A stretch of DNA of 64,000 bases from Prevotella sp. (GTDB lineage: Bacteria > Bacteroidota > Bacteroidia > Bacteroidales > Bacteroidaceae): assembly GCA_017483185.1 (NCBI GenBank), contig JAFULM010000049.1, forward strand, positions 1 to 64,000. The letters run 5' to 3'. The notes beneath the pieces are model-generated. The model was not told the DNA's origin and ran no database searches. It was given only the letters and a program-made list of their open reading frames with translations. This document shows positions 1 to 9,473 of the stretch, piece by piece (positions within the stretch are counted from its first letter, which is position 1; each line of letters opens with the position of its first letter). The translations under genes and the position numbers were made by a program.

Positions 1-320
1 CCATAAAAAACTATGAAAAACACTCGGGGGAGCCCGTCGGCAGGGGGCAGACAGCCCCCGTGAGACACAACCGCCTGTGTCAACAAATTTTTTATGTTCG
101 GCAGATTAACTGCTGTTAGCGCTTGCAAACATAGTAACTTTCGAGAGGGTTGGGGTGGGTATTAGGTGGGTATGGTGGGTATTAGGTGGGTATGGTGGGT
201 ATTAGGTGGGTATGGTGGGTATTAGGTAGGTATGGTGGATATTAGGCCGATGTCAGGCCATGAAAACGTTTGACGGGAACATGTCGCACTGTGTGATTGC
301 GGCATGTTCCCGTCTTATTG
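1..320. other. Gene-free left edge
   Basis: I see no coding region here. The stretch holds the tandem G-rich repeat described separately, and a G/C-rich inverted repeat near 25-62 (cgggggagcc, and ggcagacagcccccg). Whatever lies to the left of the window is not visible. Confidence 0.5.
151..247. repeat. G-rich 20-base tandem repeat
   Basis: A unit of about 20 bases, built from GGTGGGTATT and AGGTGGGTAT, is repeated nearly five times, and the last copies diverge. The plus strand carries eight or more runs of three or four G separated by 6-8 bases, so a G-quadruplex is possible on that strand. It lies downstream of the 3' end of the minus-strand tRNA gene. No function can be read from it. Confidence 0.85.
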
Positions 321-394
321 TGATCCCGGTGGGATTCAAACCCACGACCTTCAGAACCGGAATCTGACGCTCTATTCAGCTAAGCTACGGAACC
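321..394 (-). tRNA. tRNA-Arg (anticodon CCG)
   Basis: The minus strand folds as a full cloverleaf of 74 bases. The acceptor stem GGTTCCG pairs with CGGGATC (two G-U pairs), followed by discriminator A. The anticodon stem TCAGA/TCTGA holds the loop TTCCGGT, giving anticodon CCG for codon CGG. The T arm is GTGGG-TTTGAAT-CCCAC. CCA is not encoded. A Bacteroidetes -7 element (TACTTTTG on the minus strand) lies just upstream at 405-412. Confidence 0.95.
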
Positions 395-587
395 ATTTCG
401 GATGCAAAAGTAATCATTTTATTTGGAATAGCCTACGGTTTTAGTATGAATTATGATTAAAAACCCTTCCACAGGGGCCAAAAGAGGATTGTAAAGAGGA
501 TTGTGCCGGAACGTGTGGAAGACAAAACGGGCCGGCGGATGGCGTTCCGTCGGCCCGTTGGGTGTGGGATGTGACAGTGGCTTGCGG

Positions 588-3500
588 CTACTTCACATTA
601 AATTTGTATGCCGTCTGTCCGATTTTGAGGACATAGACGCCCGGCCGGACGTTGTCGAACCGGCCTTCGCCGCGACTCAGCGCGGTGTGGCCTGCGGTGC
701 GTCCGTCAGCGGTGTAGAGCGTTGCTGCGGTAGCGTCGGCGTTCGCGATGGTGATCGTGCGGCCGTCCATGCTGATGGAGATGGTGCGGTCGGAGGTCGC
801 TGAGGCTATGCCAGTCGTTCCCTTGACGTTCATCATCGGTGTGTAGAGATAGAGTTTGGGGAACTCCTCGTTGGTCATCACGCAGACGACGTTCTGGAAC
901 GGTTTCAAGAATGTCGTCACGCCGTCCGTTATGACATATTCGTCGTCGGCATAGAGTTCCTCGCCTTCAAGTTCGCCGTAATCGTTGAACGTCGGCATGT
1001 CGAGATACCACGTATATTTCGTGTCTGTCCCGTAGGCCGAGCGATGGGCGCTGAGATCTATCTTTCCGTCGATTTCCTCTGCCTCCACTACGGCCTGATC
1101 GGAGTAGGTGTAGAGGACATACTGGGACTTCACCTGCGGCAGTCCGGCGAACGAGAACTTGTTGTGGTCGAGGAACATGACCTTGAGGTTCGTCAGATTG
1201 TCGACATCGATGGAAGTCAGTTCGTTGCTGCCCAGCGCAAGCTGCTCGATGGACGGCAGTCCGGCAAACGAGATGTCGGTGAGCTTGTTGGCGGTGACGT
1301 CAAGATGCCACAGCTGGCTGTTGTTGAGGGCGAGCGTCGTGAACTCGTTGTTGGCGAGGCTGAGCATCGCGAGTTTCGGATTTGCGCTCAGGTCGATTTG
1401 TGACAGCTTGTTGTTGTTGAGAGCGAGCGATGAGAGTTCGGGGAATCGCGTCAGGTCGATTGTCGCGAGAGCATTTCCCGAGAGGTTCAGCTCTCTCAGC
1501 GCAGGGCTTTCGGGCATGACGAAGTCCGTGAGTCCGGCGTTGTCGACGGTGAATGCCGTGAGGTCCTTCATCGGGGAAGCGTCGAGATTGGTCATCGTCG
1601 CTCCGGTCATGCTGAAGACGGACAGCGTCTCGTCTTCACCGTAGGTATAGACTTTCACGTCGGCTCCCTTGGTCGTCGTGGCGGAGAATCGCGTGTAGGT
1701 ATTGCTGTTCAGCGGATACTGGGCGAGGTCGTTGTCTCCGGACCAGTCGATGTAGATAGCCGGAGAACCGGCAGCGGCTCTGAACGAGAGGGCTACGCTC
1801 TCACCTCCTACGGGCGTCGTGAACGAGGCGAGCACGTGGGTCGGCATGCCGGCGGCGAGTATATATGTCGTCGTCAGGGCTTTGTCGCCTGTCAGGTCGG
1901 GATAGGCGCCGTTGGTCATCTCGCAGCGGATGCGTCCCATGTCGATGTTGCGGAATGTCGTCTTTCCGCCGACGATGTCATAGTCGGTACCGGGAGTCAT
2001 GACGCGGCCTGCCTCGTCTTTCCATACAAACTGTGTCGTTTGGCCGTCGATGGTGATGAGCTGGTCGTTGAGATTGATGCCCGGACCTTTCGTCGGGATG
2101 ACAATGGCTTCCTGAGGCGCATAGACACACTCCTCGATGCCCATTCCGAGGAACTGCGGCATCGTGGCGAAGGTGAAGTTGTTGTTGTTGATGGCCAGAC
2201 GTCTGAGGTTGTTGCCCTCTTCGGGGAAGACGACGCTTGTCAGACGGTTGTAGGACAGGTCGGCCGTCGTCAGCGGCGTGCAGTAGGCGAGGTTGATTTC
2301 GGCGATTCTGTTGTGGGAGATGTTCAGTTCTTCCAGATTTGACGCGTCTTTCAGTGACAGTTCCTCGAAGAGGTTGTTGCTGATGTCGAGGCGGTGCATG
2401 ACGCGGTTGTCCGGCATCTCGATCGCGGTCAGACGGTTGTTGCTGACGTTGATGTCGGCGAGCATGTTCTTGTTGTAGAGACTGTTCTTGCCGCTCAGTG
2501 ACAGCGTCGTGAGATTGTTTCCGGAGAGGTTGAGGGACTTCAGCAGACGGTTCCACTGGAGGTCTATGCTGTAGAGACCGGCTCCAGGGAGGCTCAGATA
2601 CTGCAGAGAGCGTGCCGCAGTGATGTCGATGTCGTAGATCTGCAGGCGAGATTCCAGGGCTGACAGCATCGTTCCGTCGGGTACGAGGATGCTGACGTTG
2701 CCGTAGCTCTTCTTCTTGCCGTTGACGTTGGCCGTGACGGGGATAGTGTCCGTAGTGGCCGTGAAAGTCTGGAGATTGCCGTCTCCGAAGTCGACGTAGA
2801 ATTCCTTGGGAGTCTCCGGCGTCGCTCCGTGGATGCCGACGCTGAGGCTCAGGTCCGTGCCGTCGGCAGCGTATGTTCCGAGAGATACCATCTTGCTCGG
2901 CTTGCCGTATTCTGCGGCCGTCTTGACCATAAACTTCGTCGTGTTCATCGTGGCGTTGGGGAAGGCCGAGTTGCCGAAAGCGATGTACAGACTGTCCTTG
3001 GGATAGGCTTTGAGCAGTGTCACCTTGCCGTTTGCATACTCATAATATGAGGCGTCGAGAGGACGCGAATTGTTCGGGTCGGCCTCGTTGTAGCAGTAGA
3101 GTTCGGCGTATGTCTCCGTACCGTTGCGCAACACACGTGAGCTGAAGTCGAGCACCGTGCCGACAGGGTGGGACGGCGCAGTTGGCATGTCGTGCTGCTC
3201 ATATTCATATTCGGCCCATGTACCGGGGTCGATTGGCAGCGTGGCGAAGTCCATGTAGTTGTTCGTCAGCTTCACGTTATAGAGGTTGGTGTTCTTCGAC
3301 AGGTCTATCGACGTGAGCAGATTCTCGCGTATGGAGAGGTCAAAGAGCTTCGGATTCTTCGACAGGTCTATCGACTTCAGGAGATTGCCGGAGCACGCCA
3401 GATAGTAGAGTTCGGGGTTGTTGGTCAGGTCAAGCGATGTCAGCTTGATGTCGGTGTTAAGCGAACCTGACTGGTGGGTACAATAGAACTCCGTCAGAAC

Positions 3501-4292
3501 GGGGTTGCTGGACAGGTCTACCGAAGGGATGCGTGTGTCGGAGATATTGAGAATCTGCAGTTTGGGGTTCTTGCTCACATCGAGCGAGGCCACCGATGTG
3601 GCGTCAATCGACAGGCGGACGAGTTCGGGACAGCCCGTGGGGTCAATCCATTTGAGGCTCATCGTGTTCCAAGCCTGGAACGTTATGAGTCCCGGATAGT
3701 CGGAAATGTTGAACGACGGGTCTATGTTGCCGATCAAGTCGAGGTCGATGATGGCCAGATCGGGCTTGTTCTTTCCAACCTTCAGCGGTGTGACATTGAA
3801 CGGGTTGTCGTTCAGCATCAGTGCCTGGAGCTTGTTGTTGTTATCCAAGTTCAACGCCTCAAGCTCGTTGTGGTTGAGCGAGAGGATTTCGAGTTCGGTC
3901 AGAGCGTTGATGTCCAGATTGCGGATGTAGCAGCCCTCGGCGTCAAAGTAGTCTATCAGTGAGGCGTCGCCATAGATTTTTACGACGCCTTCGGGAGACA
4001 CCTTGCATGATATCGGCGTTCCGTCGATGGCTCCGGTCTCGCTGTTGAACACGGCCTGCGACACCTCATACTCCATCGTTCCGTAACCGCAGTCGACGTC
4101 GATGTAGGTGTCCTGCTTTGCTCCGATGACGAAGTGGAAGGCGTTTGTCTCCCCGTAGGTCTCGTAGATGCTTGTCTTGAACGTGATGATGGGCGTCTCG
4201 TCGGCCGACGATTGTGCCCATGCGGCTACCTGACAAAGCAGCAGGCAGGCGCATACGGCCAGACGCATCACATGGTTTGTTAATCTCTTCAT
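588..4292 (-). CDS. Secreted leucine-rich-repeat protein, three modules, T9SS-type tail
   Basis: The protein has 1234 residues. A signal peptide (hydrophobic core, then AWAQ at about residue 27) exports it. Three similar modules follow. Each starts with a beta-rich stretch holding a VD-x-GYG, VDFGDG or IDWSGD motif and continues into SDS22-like leucine-rich repeats of the form L-x-SIDLSKNPKL. The last 75 residues end in GVYVLKIGQTAYKFNVK, which resembles a type A T9SS C-terminal sorting domain, so the protein is probably exported by T9SS and anchored on the surface or released. It lies 34 bases downstream of the protease gene on the same strand and is probably co-transcribed with it. The role is unknown; adhesion or protein-protein binding is a guess from the LRR fold. 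Confidence 0.85.
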   Translation of the reverse strand: MKRLTNHVMRLAVCACLLLCQVAAWAQSSADETPIITFKTSIYETYGETNAFHFVIGAKQDTYIDVDCGYGTMEYEVSQAVFNSETGAIDGTPISCKVSPEGVVKIYGDASLIDYFDAEGCYIRNLDINALTELEILSLNHNELEALNLDNNNKLQALMLNDNPFNVTPLKVGKNKPDLAIIDLDLIGNIDPSFNISDYPGLITFQAWNTMSLKWIDPTGCPELVRLSIDATSVASLDVSKNPKLQILNISDTRIPSVDLSSNPVLTEFYCTHQSGSLNTDIKLTSLDLTNNPELYYLACSGNLLKSIDLSKNPKLFDLSIRENLLTSIDLSKNTNLYNVKLTNNYMDFATLPIDPGTWAEYEYEQHDMPTAPSHPVGTVLDFSSRVLRNGTETYAELYCYNEADPNNSRPLDASYYEYANGKVTLLKAYPKDSLYIAFGNSAFPNATMNTTKFMVKTAAEYGKPSKMVSLGTYAADGTDLSLSVGIHGATPETPKEFYVDFGDGNLQTFTATTDTIPVTANVNGKKKSYGNVSILVPDGTMLSALESRLQIYDIDITAARSLQYLSLPGAGLYSIDLQWNRLLKSLNLSGNNLTTLSLSGKNSLYNKNMLADINVSNNRLTAIEMPDNRVMHRLDISNNLFEELSLKDASNLEELNISHNRIAEINLAYCTPLTTADLSYNRLTSVVFPEEGNNLRRLAINNNNFTFATMPQFLGMGIEECVYAPQEAIVIPTKGPGINLNDQLITIDGQTTQFVWKDEAGRVMTPGTDYDIVGGKTTFRNIDMGRIRCEMTNGAYPDLTGDKALTTTYILAAGMPTHVLASFTTPVGGESVALSFRAAAGSPAIYIDWSGDNDLAQYPLNSNTYTRFSATTTKGADVKVYTYGEDETLSVFSMTGATMTNLDASPMKDLTAFTVDNAGLTDFVMPESPALRELNLSGNALATIDLTRFPELSSLALNNNKLSQIDLSANPKLAMLSLANNEFTTLALNNSQLWHLDVTANKLTDISFAGLPSIEQLALGSNELTSIDVDNLTNLKVMFLDHNKFSFAGLPQVKSQYVLYTYSDQAVVEAEEIDGKIDLSAHRSAYGTDTKYTWYLDMPTFNDYGELEGEELYADDEYVITDGVTTFLKPFQNVVCVMTNEEFPKLYLYTPMMNVKGTTGIASATSDRTISISMDGRTITIANADATAATLYTADGRTAGHTALSRGEGRFDNVRPGVYVLKIGQTAYKFNVK

Positions 4293-4326
4293 AATATTGT
4301 CATTTCGTTTTGATTGTTGTTCTTTA

Positions 4327-6615
4327 TTACTGGATGACGATACGCTGGGTGTAACGGCCGTTGACGCTCATCACGTAGACACCCTTGGCGAGGCCTGATG
4401 CGTCGACGACAATCTCGTCACCGGCGGCCGTGCGCTTCATCACCGTGGCGCCGGAAAGGGTGTAGAACGTCACGTCCATCGTCTTGGCTCCGCCGAGGAA
4501 CACCTCAAAGAGGCGTCCGCCCTTGGCTTTGACCATCAGACGGGAGTCTGCGGTGGTTTCCTTGATGGCGGTGTTTTCCTTGCGGCGTATCACTTCCTTC
4601 AGTCCGGCGTAGGCGTCAAACTTGCCCGCGCCCCACTGAACGGGTGTTCCCGACGTGGTGACGTCCTCGTCCTTGACGGCCGTCGTGGCCACGATGTCCT
4701 TCACGTCGTCGATGGTCAGTGTCGGATCGGCCTCCAACCACAGTGCGATGGAGCCGGTGACGTAGGGTGTGGCCATCGACGTTCCGATCATCTGCTGCCA
4801 GTAGTCGGTGCGTCCGCCGTTTTCCGTCTTTGCTTGCAGATGGGCATTGGTGATACCGTTCTCTGCATTTGTCACATAATAGGTGTTGGATGACGACACG
4901 ATGGTGGCACCGGGAGCACACACGTGAGGCAGATTGCGGCCGTCGAGCAGCGTTCCGTAGGACGTGAAGTCGCTGATACGGCCGGGACTGAACATTCCCT
5001 GATAGCTGTAGATGCCGCCATCAAGAGAGGCGTATTCGTCGCGGGTGTTATAGGAACCGACGACAAGTATGTTTTTTCCGCAGGCCATGTCGCTGATTGT
5101 TCCGTCGAACATGCCGTTGTCCCAGTCCTCATAACCGTAGTTGTCGAAGGCTGTGAACGAGCCGTCGCAGAAGCAGTCGATGCGCTGTCCGTCCTTACCC
5201 GTCACGACGAAACCGAGGATATAGTTCCCATCCTCGTTCTTGTCGCTGTCCACGGTATAGTAGTCTATCATGGCGTAGTAGCGTCCCGTGTTCTCGTCAT
5301 ACATCGAGCCGATGCCCACATAGCCGTCGAACGCATTGGCGAAAGAAGCCGAAATCTGGTCTGAGGCGTCATGCTGATAGTCGGCGGAGCTGACCCAATA
5401 TTGTGCCACGCCGTCCGTGCTTGTGCCGACGGGCATGCGGAAGGAGATGCGTCCGCGCGACTTGTTGAATATTACAGCCTGTATCTCAAACTCGGTGGCG
5501 TCGTTGCTGTAGACGGCGAGGTTGCCGTAGCGCACGTCGGAGTAGACGTATGGCCGAATGAAGGTCTTTATCTCCTGACGCTCGGGTGAGAACGTACCGT
5601 GGAGAGCGATTGGAATGTCGCCCTCGTTGCCCGCCGAGACGCAGATGATGGCGTTGTCCTGCTTGACGACGGCGTCGATATACTGGTGCATGATGTCTGT
5701 TCCGTCGTGGGGACCGACGTTACTTCCGAGTGAAAGGTTTATCACTGCGCGCTGGTTGTTACGGTAGGCGTAGTCGAGTATGTCGTCCACTCCCTGGGCG
5801 ATGAAGGCGTCCATCAGTGTTCCGCAGGATGCGGCGATGTCGGCTCCGGTGGCCACGCCGTAGTAAGGGCAGGGTATGTCGGCGATGGTGACCTTGTTGC
5901 CGTCGAGCGTTGCAGCCGTGACGTCACCGCGGTAGCTGCCCGCCATGATGCCCATAGTGTGGGCGCCGTGGAATGTGGTGTTGTCGTCGGTGGTAAATCC
6001 GCCCACGGTCTCGGCCGTATAGCGTGTCTCAAGCATCTGCGTATGTGAGTTGTTGAGACGCAGGTGACCGAGATACTTCACGCGACTGGTGCCGTCGGCG
6101 TTCTTGAAGTTGATGTGGTTGGGGTCCATTCCTCCGTCCACGATTCCGGCGATGACGCCACGTCCGGTGTACGCTTGCGTCAGGTCGAGACCGTCGTGAG
6201 CTTTGGTCACGCCTGAAGCGGTGCGGGCTTTGTCCATCTTGGGGCTTACGGGGCGGTTGAGTTGCATCGTTCGCACGCTTTTGAGCTGTGACAGCCGTTC
6301 CACATCGGCCGTGGCCATCCTTACGATTGCGATGTCACCGCGGCGGCTGAGCACTGTCGCTCCCTCGGCCGTGAGTTCGTCGGTGGACGCTCCTGCCTCC
6401 AGTCTGACGAAGCCGAGCGTACAGTTTTCCGGTACTCCGGCCTGCACCTTCATCGTCCGCAGACGGCTTACGGCGGTGCTGTCCTTGATCGTTCCGGCCT
6501 GGATGAGCCGTTCGGCGCGCAGGCTGGCCCGGCTCATAAGGTCGAGTTTCGACTGTGCCGAGACGGAACAAAATCCTCCAAAGAGGAGGAATGAGAATAA
6601 GAGGGTCTTCTTCAT
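4327..6615 (-). CDS. Secreted subtilisin-like (S8) serine protease, T9SS-type tail
   Basis: The protein has 762 residues and a clear signal peptide (MKKTLLFSFLLFGGFCSVSAQ is close to the cleavage point). The catalytic triad of peptidase family S8 is present: Asp160 in GIVDGGMD, His216 in FHGAHTMG, and Ser near residue 612 in GTSMATP. The oxyanion region SAGNEGD lies between them. A long insert separates His and Ser, as in other Bacteroidetes S8 proteins. The C-terminus ends in GLAKGVYVMSVNGRYTQ plus a basic beta strand, matching T9SS type A sorting domains. Residues 22-140 look like an inhibitor I9-type prodomain with low similarity. It sits between two other secreted cargo genes on the same strand. 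The substrate is unknown. Confidence 0.92.
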   Translation of the reverse strand: MKKTLLFSFLLFGGFCSVSAQSKLDLMSRASLRAERLIQAGTIKDSTAVSRLRTMKVQAGVPENCTLGFVRLEAGASTDELTAEGATVLSRRGDIAIVRMATADVERLSQLKSVRTMQLNRPVSPKMDKARTASGVTKAHDGLDLTQAYTGRGVIAGIVDGGMDPNHINFKNADGTSRVKYLGHLRLNNSHTQMLETRYTAETVGGFTTDDNTTFHGAHTMGIMAGSYRGDVTAATLDGNKVTIADIPCPYYGVATGADIAASCGTLMDAFIAQGVDDILDYAYRNNQRAVINLSLGSNVGPHDGTDIMHQYIDAVVKQDNAIICVSAGNEGDIPIALHGTFSPERQEIKTFIRPYVYSDVRYGNLAVYSNDATEFEIQAVIFNKSRGRISFRMPVGTSTDGVAQYWVSSADYQHDASDQISASFANAFDGYVGIGSMYDENTGRYYAMIDYYTVDSDKNEDGNYILGFVVTGKDGQRIDCFCDGSFTAFDNYGYEDWDNGMFDGTISDMACGKNILVVGSYNTRDEYASLDGGIYSYQGMFSPGRISDFTSYGTLLDGRNLPHVCAPGATIVSSSNTYYVTNAENGITNAHLQAKTENGGRTDYWQQMIGTSMATPYVTGSIALWLEADPTLTIDDVKDIVATTAVKDEDVTTSGTPVQWGAGKFDAYAGLKEVIRRKENTAIKETTADSRLMVKAKGGRLFEVFLGGAKTMDVTFYTLSGATVMKRTAAGDEIVVDASGLAKGVYVMSVNGRYTQRIVIQ

Positions 6616-6769
6616 GTTCTTTATCTGTTTGCTTTTTATACCTTAATATATATATGTAAGCATGTCTTGATAGTCAGTCTATATGTTCGGAAAGCAAAGG
6701 CGCAAAAGCGCAAAGCCTCCGCTTGTGGTGTTCTGTCTATCGCTCCAAAACCGGACGGGCCACAAAAAG

Positions 6770-6824
6770 CGGTTACACAGACAGCGCGAAACCCTGTCGG
6801 CGTTCCGCACGGCCTGTGTAACCG
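6770..6824 (-). terminator. Hairpin downstream of the 6864-8714 gene
   Basis: Perfect 11-base arms CGGTTACACAG (6770-6780) and CTGTGTAACCG (6814-6824) enclose a GC-rich loop. On the minus strand the hairpin is followed by a short T-rich stretch (CTTTTTG). It sits just beyond the stop of the upstream secreted-protein gene and before the protease gene, so it may separate the two transcripts. Confidence 0.5.
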
Positions 6825-6863
6825 TTATTTTTCAGACACAAAATCCGGATATTGGCATTTCCT

Positions 6864-8714
6864 TTATTTGCGTATCACGATTTTCTTTCCGTCGATGATA
6901 TATATGCCGGCGGGCAGATTGCTGATAGCGGCATTGTCGGCATTGTCGGCCACCTTGACGCCCTGCATGTTGTAGACGTTGCGAGCTGCGGTTGTCTCAC
7001 CGGCGCGGATGTCGCTGATGGCTGTTGGTTTGGCGATGCTGACCTCAGTGTCGTCGCTCACGGTGAATGTGAACGTACCGTCGACCGGAGTGACAGCCGT
7101 GCCGTTGACCGTCACGCTGATGTCTTCGGCGGTGATGTCAACCTGCGTTCCCTGTAGTGCGCTGAAGCCGTTGGTCCAGTCCTCCACACCGACGATGATG
7201 TCGCGCTTGACGCTGATGCCGGCAGGAGTGACGTCGCTGCCTACCGTGAATGTCACGCCGCAGGTCTTCGGGTTGGACGCCAGATATATCTTGAGCACAT
7301 CACCGTCGTTGAACGACACCTGATAGGACGTGCTGTTCTCATACATCGGAGCCACGGTCTCGCCGTTGAGATAGACATTGGCGCAGGGAGCACCATACCA
7401 TGACAGTCCCATCGGGTTGTCGCCGCTATAGAAGTCTACGGTGTTGTAGCCTGTCTCGAGGGCCACCTCGGAGCGGTCGTTGCGCGTGAAGCTGAAGTAT
7501 GTGGCTGCAGCCGCGCGGTCGTCGACATAGACGATGGCCTTGCTGTCGCGTGCGATGCGTCCGGAGACGATGTCGACGGTCATGCCGTCCTTCAGTGTTA
7601 CGTTGTAGTAGCCGCTATAGTCGGCATAGTATGACTGGCCGTCGCCGTCGGTCACGGACGTGATGAAGCATCCTGACTCGGCCGCGATGCTGATGGCCGT
7701 GTTTGTCTCGCTGACCTCAATCGTGTTGGCGCCGCTCACGAGACCCTCAATCAGCTGTCCGTCGTAGCTGTTGCCGCGATAGACCTTCACGTTGGTCGGG
7801 TCGTCGATGTTGAGTGTTGCGCTGATGGTTCCATACTTGTGGGCTTTCACCGAGACGGTAGTCTCTTCGGTTACGGTAAACGTGTGTGAGCCGTAGAAGT
7901 AGGTGACGGGCGTTCCGTTGACGGTCAGTTCGTCGAGAGCATAGTCGGCGGTGTTGCCGCTGATGGTGATGGCAGAGCCTGCTTTCACGCTGAAGTCAGC
8001 ATCATTGTAGTTGTCCACCTGAGCTGCGTCGACGGTCACGCCGGTGATGAAGCCCTTCGACTCCTCGTCGGCGTATGTGAAGTGGACGGGGAAGTCAACG
8101 TCGGGATAGTTGGCCTGTATCTCAATCTCGTCCTCTCCGGTGAGGTCGATATACCACGTTCCGTACTGCGACTCTTTCTCTGTTCCGTTGTGGGTCACTT
8201 TATAAAGAGGTGTACCATAGATGGCAGAGGCGATCATGAGCTGTGTCTCCGTGCCGGGGATATAGCGCACCTCGTTGAGTCCGTCGCTGAGAGTGACTTC
8301 CGAATAGGTTCCGCTGCGCTGCATGCGGACTTTTGAAGCGTCGTCGACCGTCACGCGGCATACGCCCGTACGGATGTCGGCCTCCAGTCCGGAAACGACT
8401 GTCCATGTCTCACCCTCGTTGTATGAGGAAACATAGAGGCTGCAGTTATTCATGTTGCTCACATACTCCGTGCCGCCGTCTGACGTTCTGGTCACCGACT
8501 GGATCATTGCACCGGCCTTGGCCTCGATGGCTACCTGAGTATATTCGTCTACACTGAACGTGTTGGCTCCTGCCACGACGCTCTTTTCCTCGTAGGCCAC
8601 ACTGACCTTGACACGCTCCGGGTCGTCGACATTGATTGTGATGTTGACGGCATTGGCTGCGATAGCAACGACGCTGAGCATCAATGCCAAGAATGATTTG
8701 TAGAATTTTACCAT
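6864..8714 (-). CDS. Secreted repeat protein of unknown function, T9SS-like tail
   Basis: The protein has 616 residues and a signal peptide ending near ANAVN. I do not recognise the body. It holds about four degenerate repeats of roughly 90 residues, each opening with a strand such as INVDDPERVKV, LNIDDPTNVKVYRG or VYVDD and carrying a GANT or GYNTV turn. This suggests a chain of beta-sandwich domains. The C-terminus ends in LPAGIYIIDGKKIVIRK, a T9SS type A-like tail, so it is probably a T9SS substrate like its two downstream neighbours. A complete Bacteroidetes-type promoter lies at 8841-8872, about 130 bases upstream of the start. Confidence 0.75.
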   Translation of the reverse strand: MVKFYKSFLALMLSVVAIAANAVNITINVDDPERVKVSVAYEEKSVVAGANTFSVDEYTQVAIEAKAGAMIQSVTRTSDGGTEYVSNMNNCSLYVSSYNEGETWTVVSGLEADIRTGVCRVTVDDASKVRMQRSGTYSEVTLSDGLNEVRYIPGTETQLMIASAIYGTPLYKVTHNGTEKESQYGTWYIDLTGEDEIEIQANYPDVDFPVHFTYADEESKGFITGVTVDAAQVDNYNDADFSVKAGSAITISGNTADYALDELTVNGTPVTYFYGSHTFTVTEETTVSVKAHKYGTISATLNIDDPTNVKVYRGNSYDGQLIEGLVSGANTIEVSETNTAISIAAESGCFITSVTDGDGQSYYADYSGYYNVTLKDGMTVDIVSGRIARDSKAIVYVDDRAAAATYFSFTRNDRSEVALETGYNTVDFYSGDNPMGLSWYGAPCANVYLNGETVAPMYENSTSYQVSFNDGDVLKIYLASNPKTCGVTFTVGSDVTPAGISVKRDIIVGVEDWTNGFSALQGTQVDITAEDISVTVNGTAVTPVDGTFTFTVSDDTEVSIAKPTAISDIRAGETTAARNVYNMQGVKVADNADNAAISNLPAGIYIIDGKKIVIRK

Positions 8715-8840
8715 AAATGAGTGTTAAAAATAAAATTAATGTATATTATATGCCTGATTTATGCTAATTGAATATGTTCAACTATTTATGCGCTTGTATT
8801 GTAACTACATGAGTGGTCAATCAGTTGTGATATATCGCTG

Positions 8841-8872
8841 CAAAGTTACGCAGTTTTTGTGATAAATACAAA
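8841..8872 (-). promoter_or_regulatory. Promoter of the 6864-8714 gene
   Basis: On the minus strand a TTTG box (8869-8872) is followed after 20 bases by TAACTTTG (8841-8848). This matches the Bacteroidetes housekeeping sigma consensus TTTG-N19-TAnnTTTG. Confidence 0.75.
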
Positions 8873-8967
8873 TGACGACGCCAAGAAAATCATCAAAACA
8901 TAATTTTTTGACTTAAAATATGTACGAATTGGAATATTGTATCTTCGTAATATTATGAAATAAATGT

Positions 8968-9218
8968 ACTTTAACAAAGGTTAATCTGCCTCCGAATCTC
9001 GATTTTCGAGCTATGACGCAAAAATGGCGATTTTTCGGCGAAAAGCAGAAGTCGCTGATTGTCAATGGAATACGACTTTTGGGCCTGCGGCGGAGATTTC
9101 TACTCCGAGCCGTAAGGGCCTCCCGGCTCTGCAACGGGGCGCTCGTTGCATCACGACGGCGTGCCCGTTGCATCACAGTGGCGTGCCAGTTGCAGACCAA
9201 CGGGGCCCTTACGGCTCG
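8968..9218 (+). repeat. Family A composite palindrome, copy 1 (subfamily 1)
   Basis: The leader box ACTTTAAC-AAAG-GTTAAT is at 8968-8985. The palindrome lies 121 bases further on: perfect 15-base arms CGAGCCGTAAGGGCC (9106-9120) and its complement (9204-9218). Between the arms, three units of about 22 bases (GCGTGCCCGTTGCATCAC and variants) can each form a small CAACG...CGTTG hairpin. Other copies are at 14279, 21981, 35094, 45811 and 61530. Confidence 0.85.
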
Positions 9219-9443
9219 CGACGGCAACCGAATGGTGGAGCAAAAAGGCTGAATTTAACGGACGTTAACTAATTTTCTGTGTTAAAAAAAAGCTGTGTTT
9301 TTGTGAATTATCTTTACCTTTCGTCCATCCGTGCCTGATCGGCTATCCGCGGCGGGGTCGCTTTTTGACTGCTGCGGTGCACTCATTGTGACGCGAAAAA
9401 GCAAATTTTTCTTTCATTTTGCATATTTTCTTTGTCTTTATTG

Positions 9444-9473
9444 TTGCAATCAGATGTAAAATACGTATCTTTG
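9444..9473 (+). promoter_or_regulatory. asnA promoter
   Basis: TTG (9444-9446), a 19-base spacer and TATCTTTG (9466-9473) match the Bacteroidetes -33/-7 consensus. The asnA start codon is 45 bases downstream. Confidence 0.75.

Noticed and set aside
1836..3962. Plus-strand open frames of 160 residues opposite the LRR gene
   Set aside because: They are antisense shadows of a high-GC coding region, with no signal, motif or promoter.
9106..9218. Short regularly spaced repeats resembling a CRISPR array
   Set aside because: The 22-base units have no unique spacers, form one large palindrome and no cas genes occur in the window.
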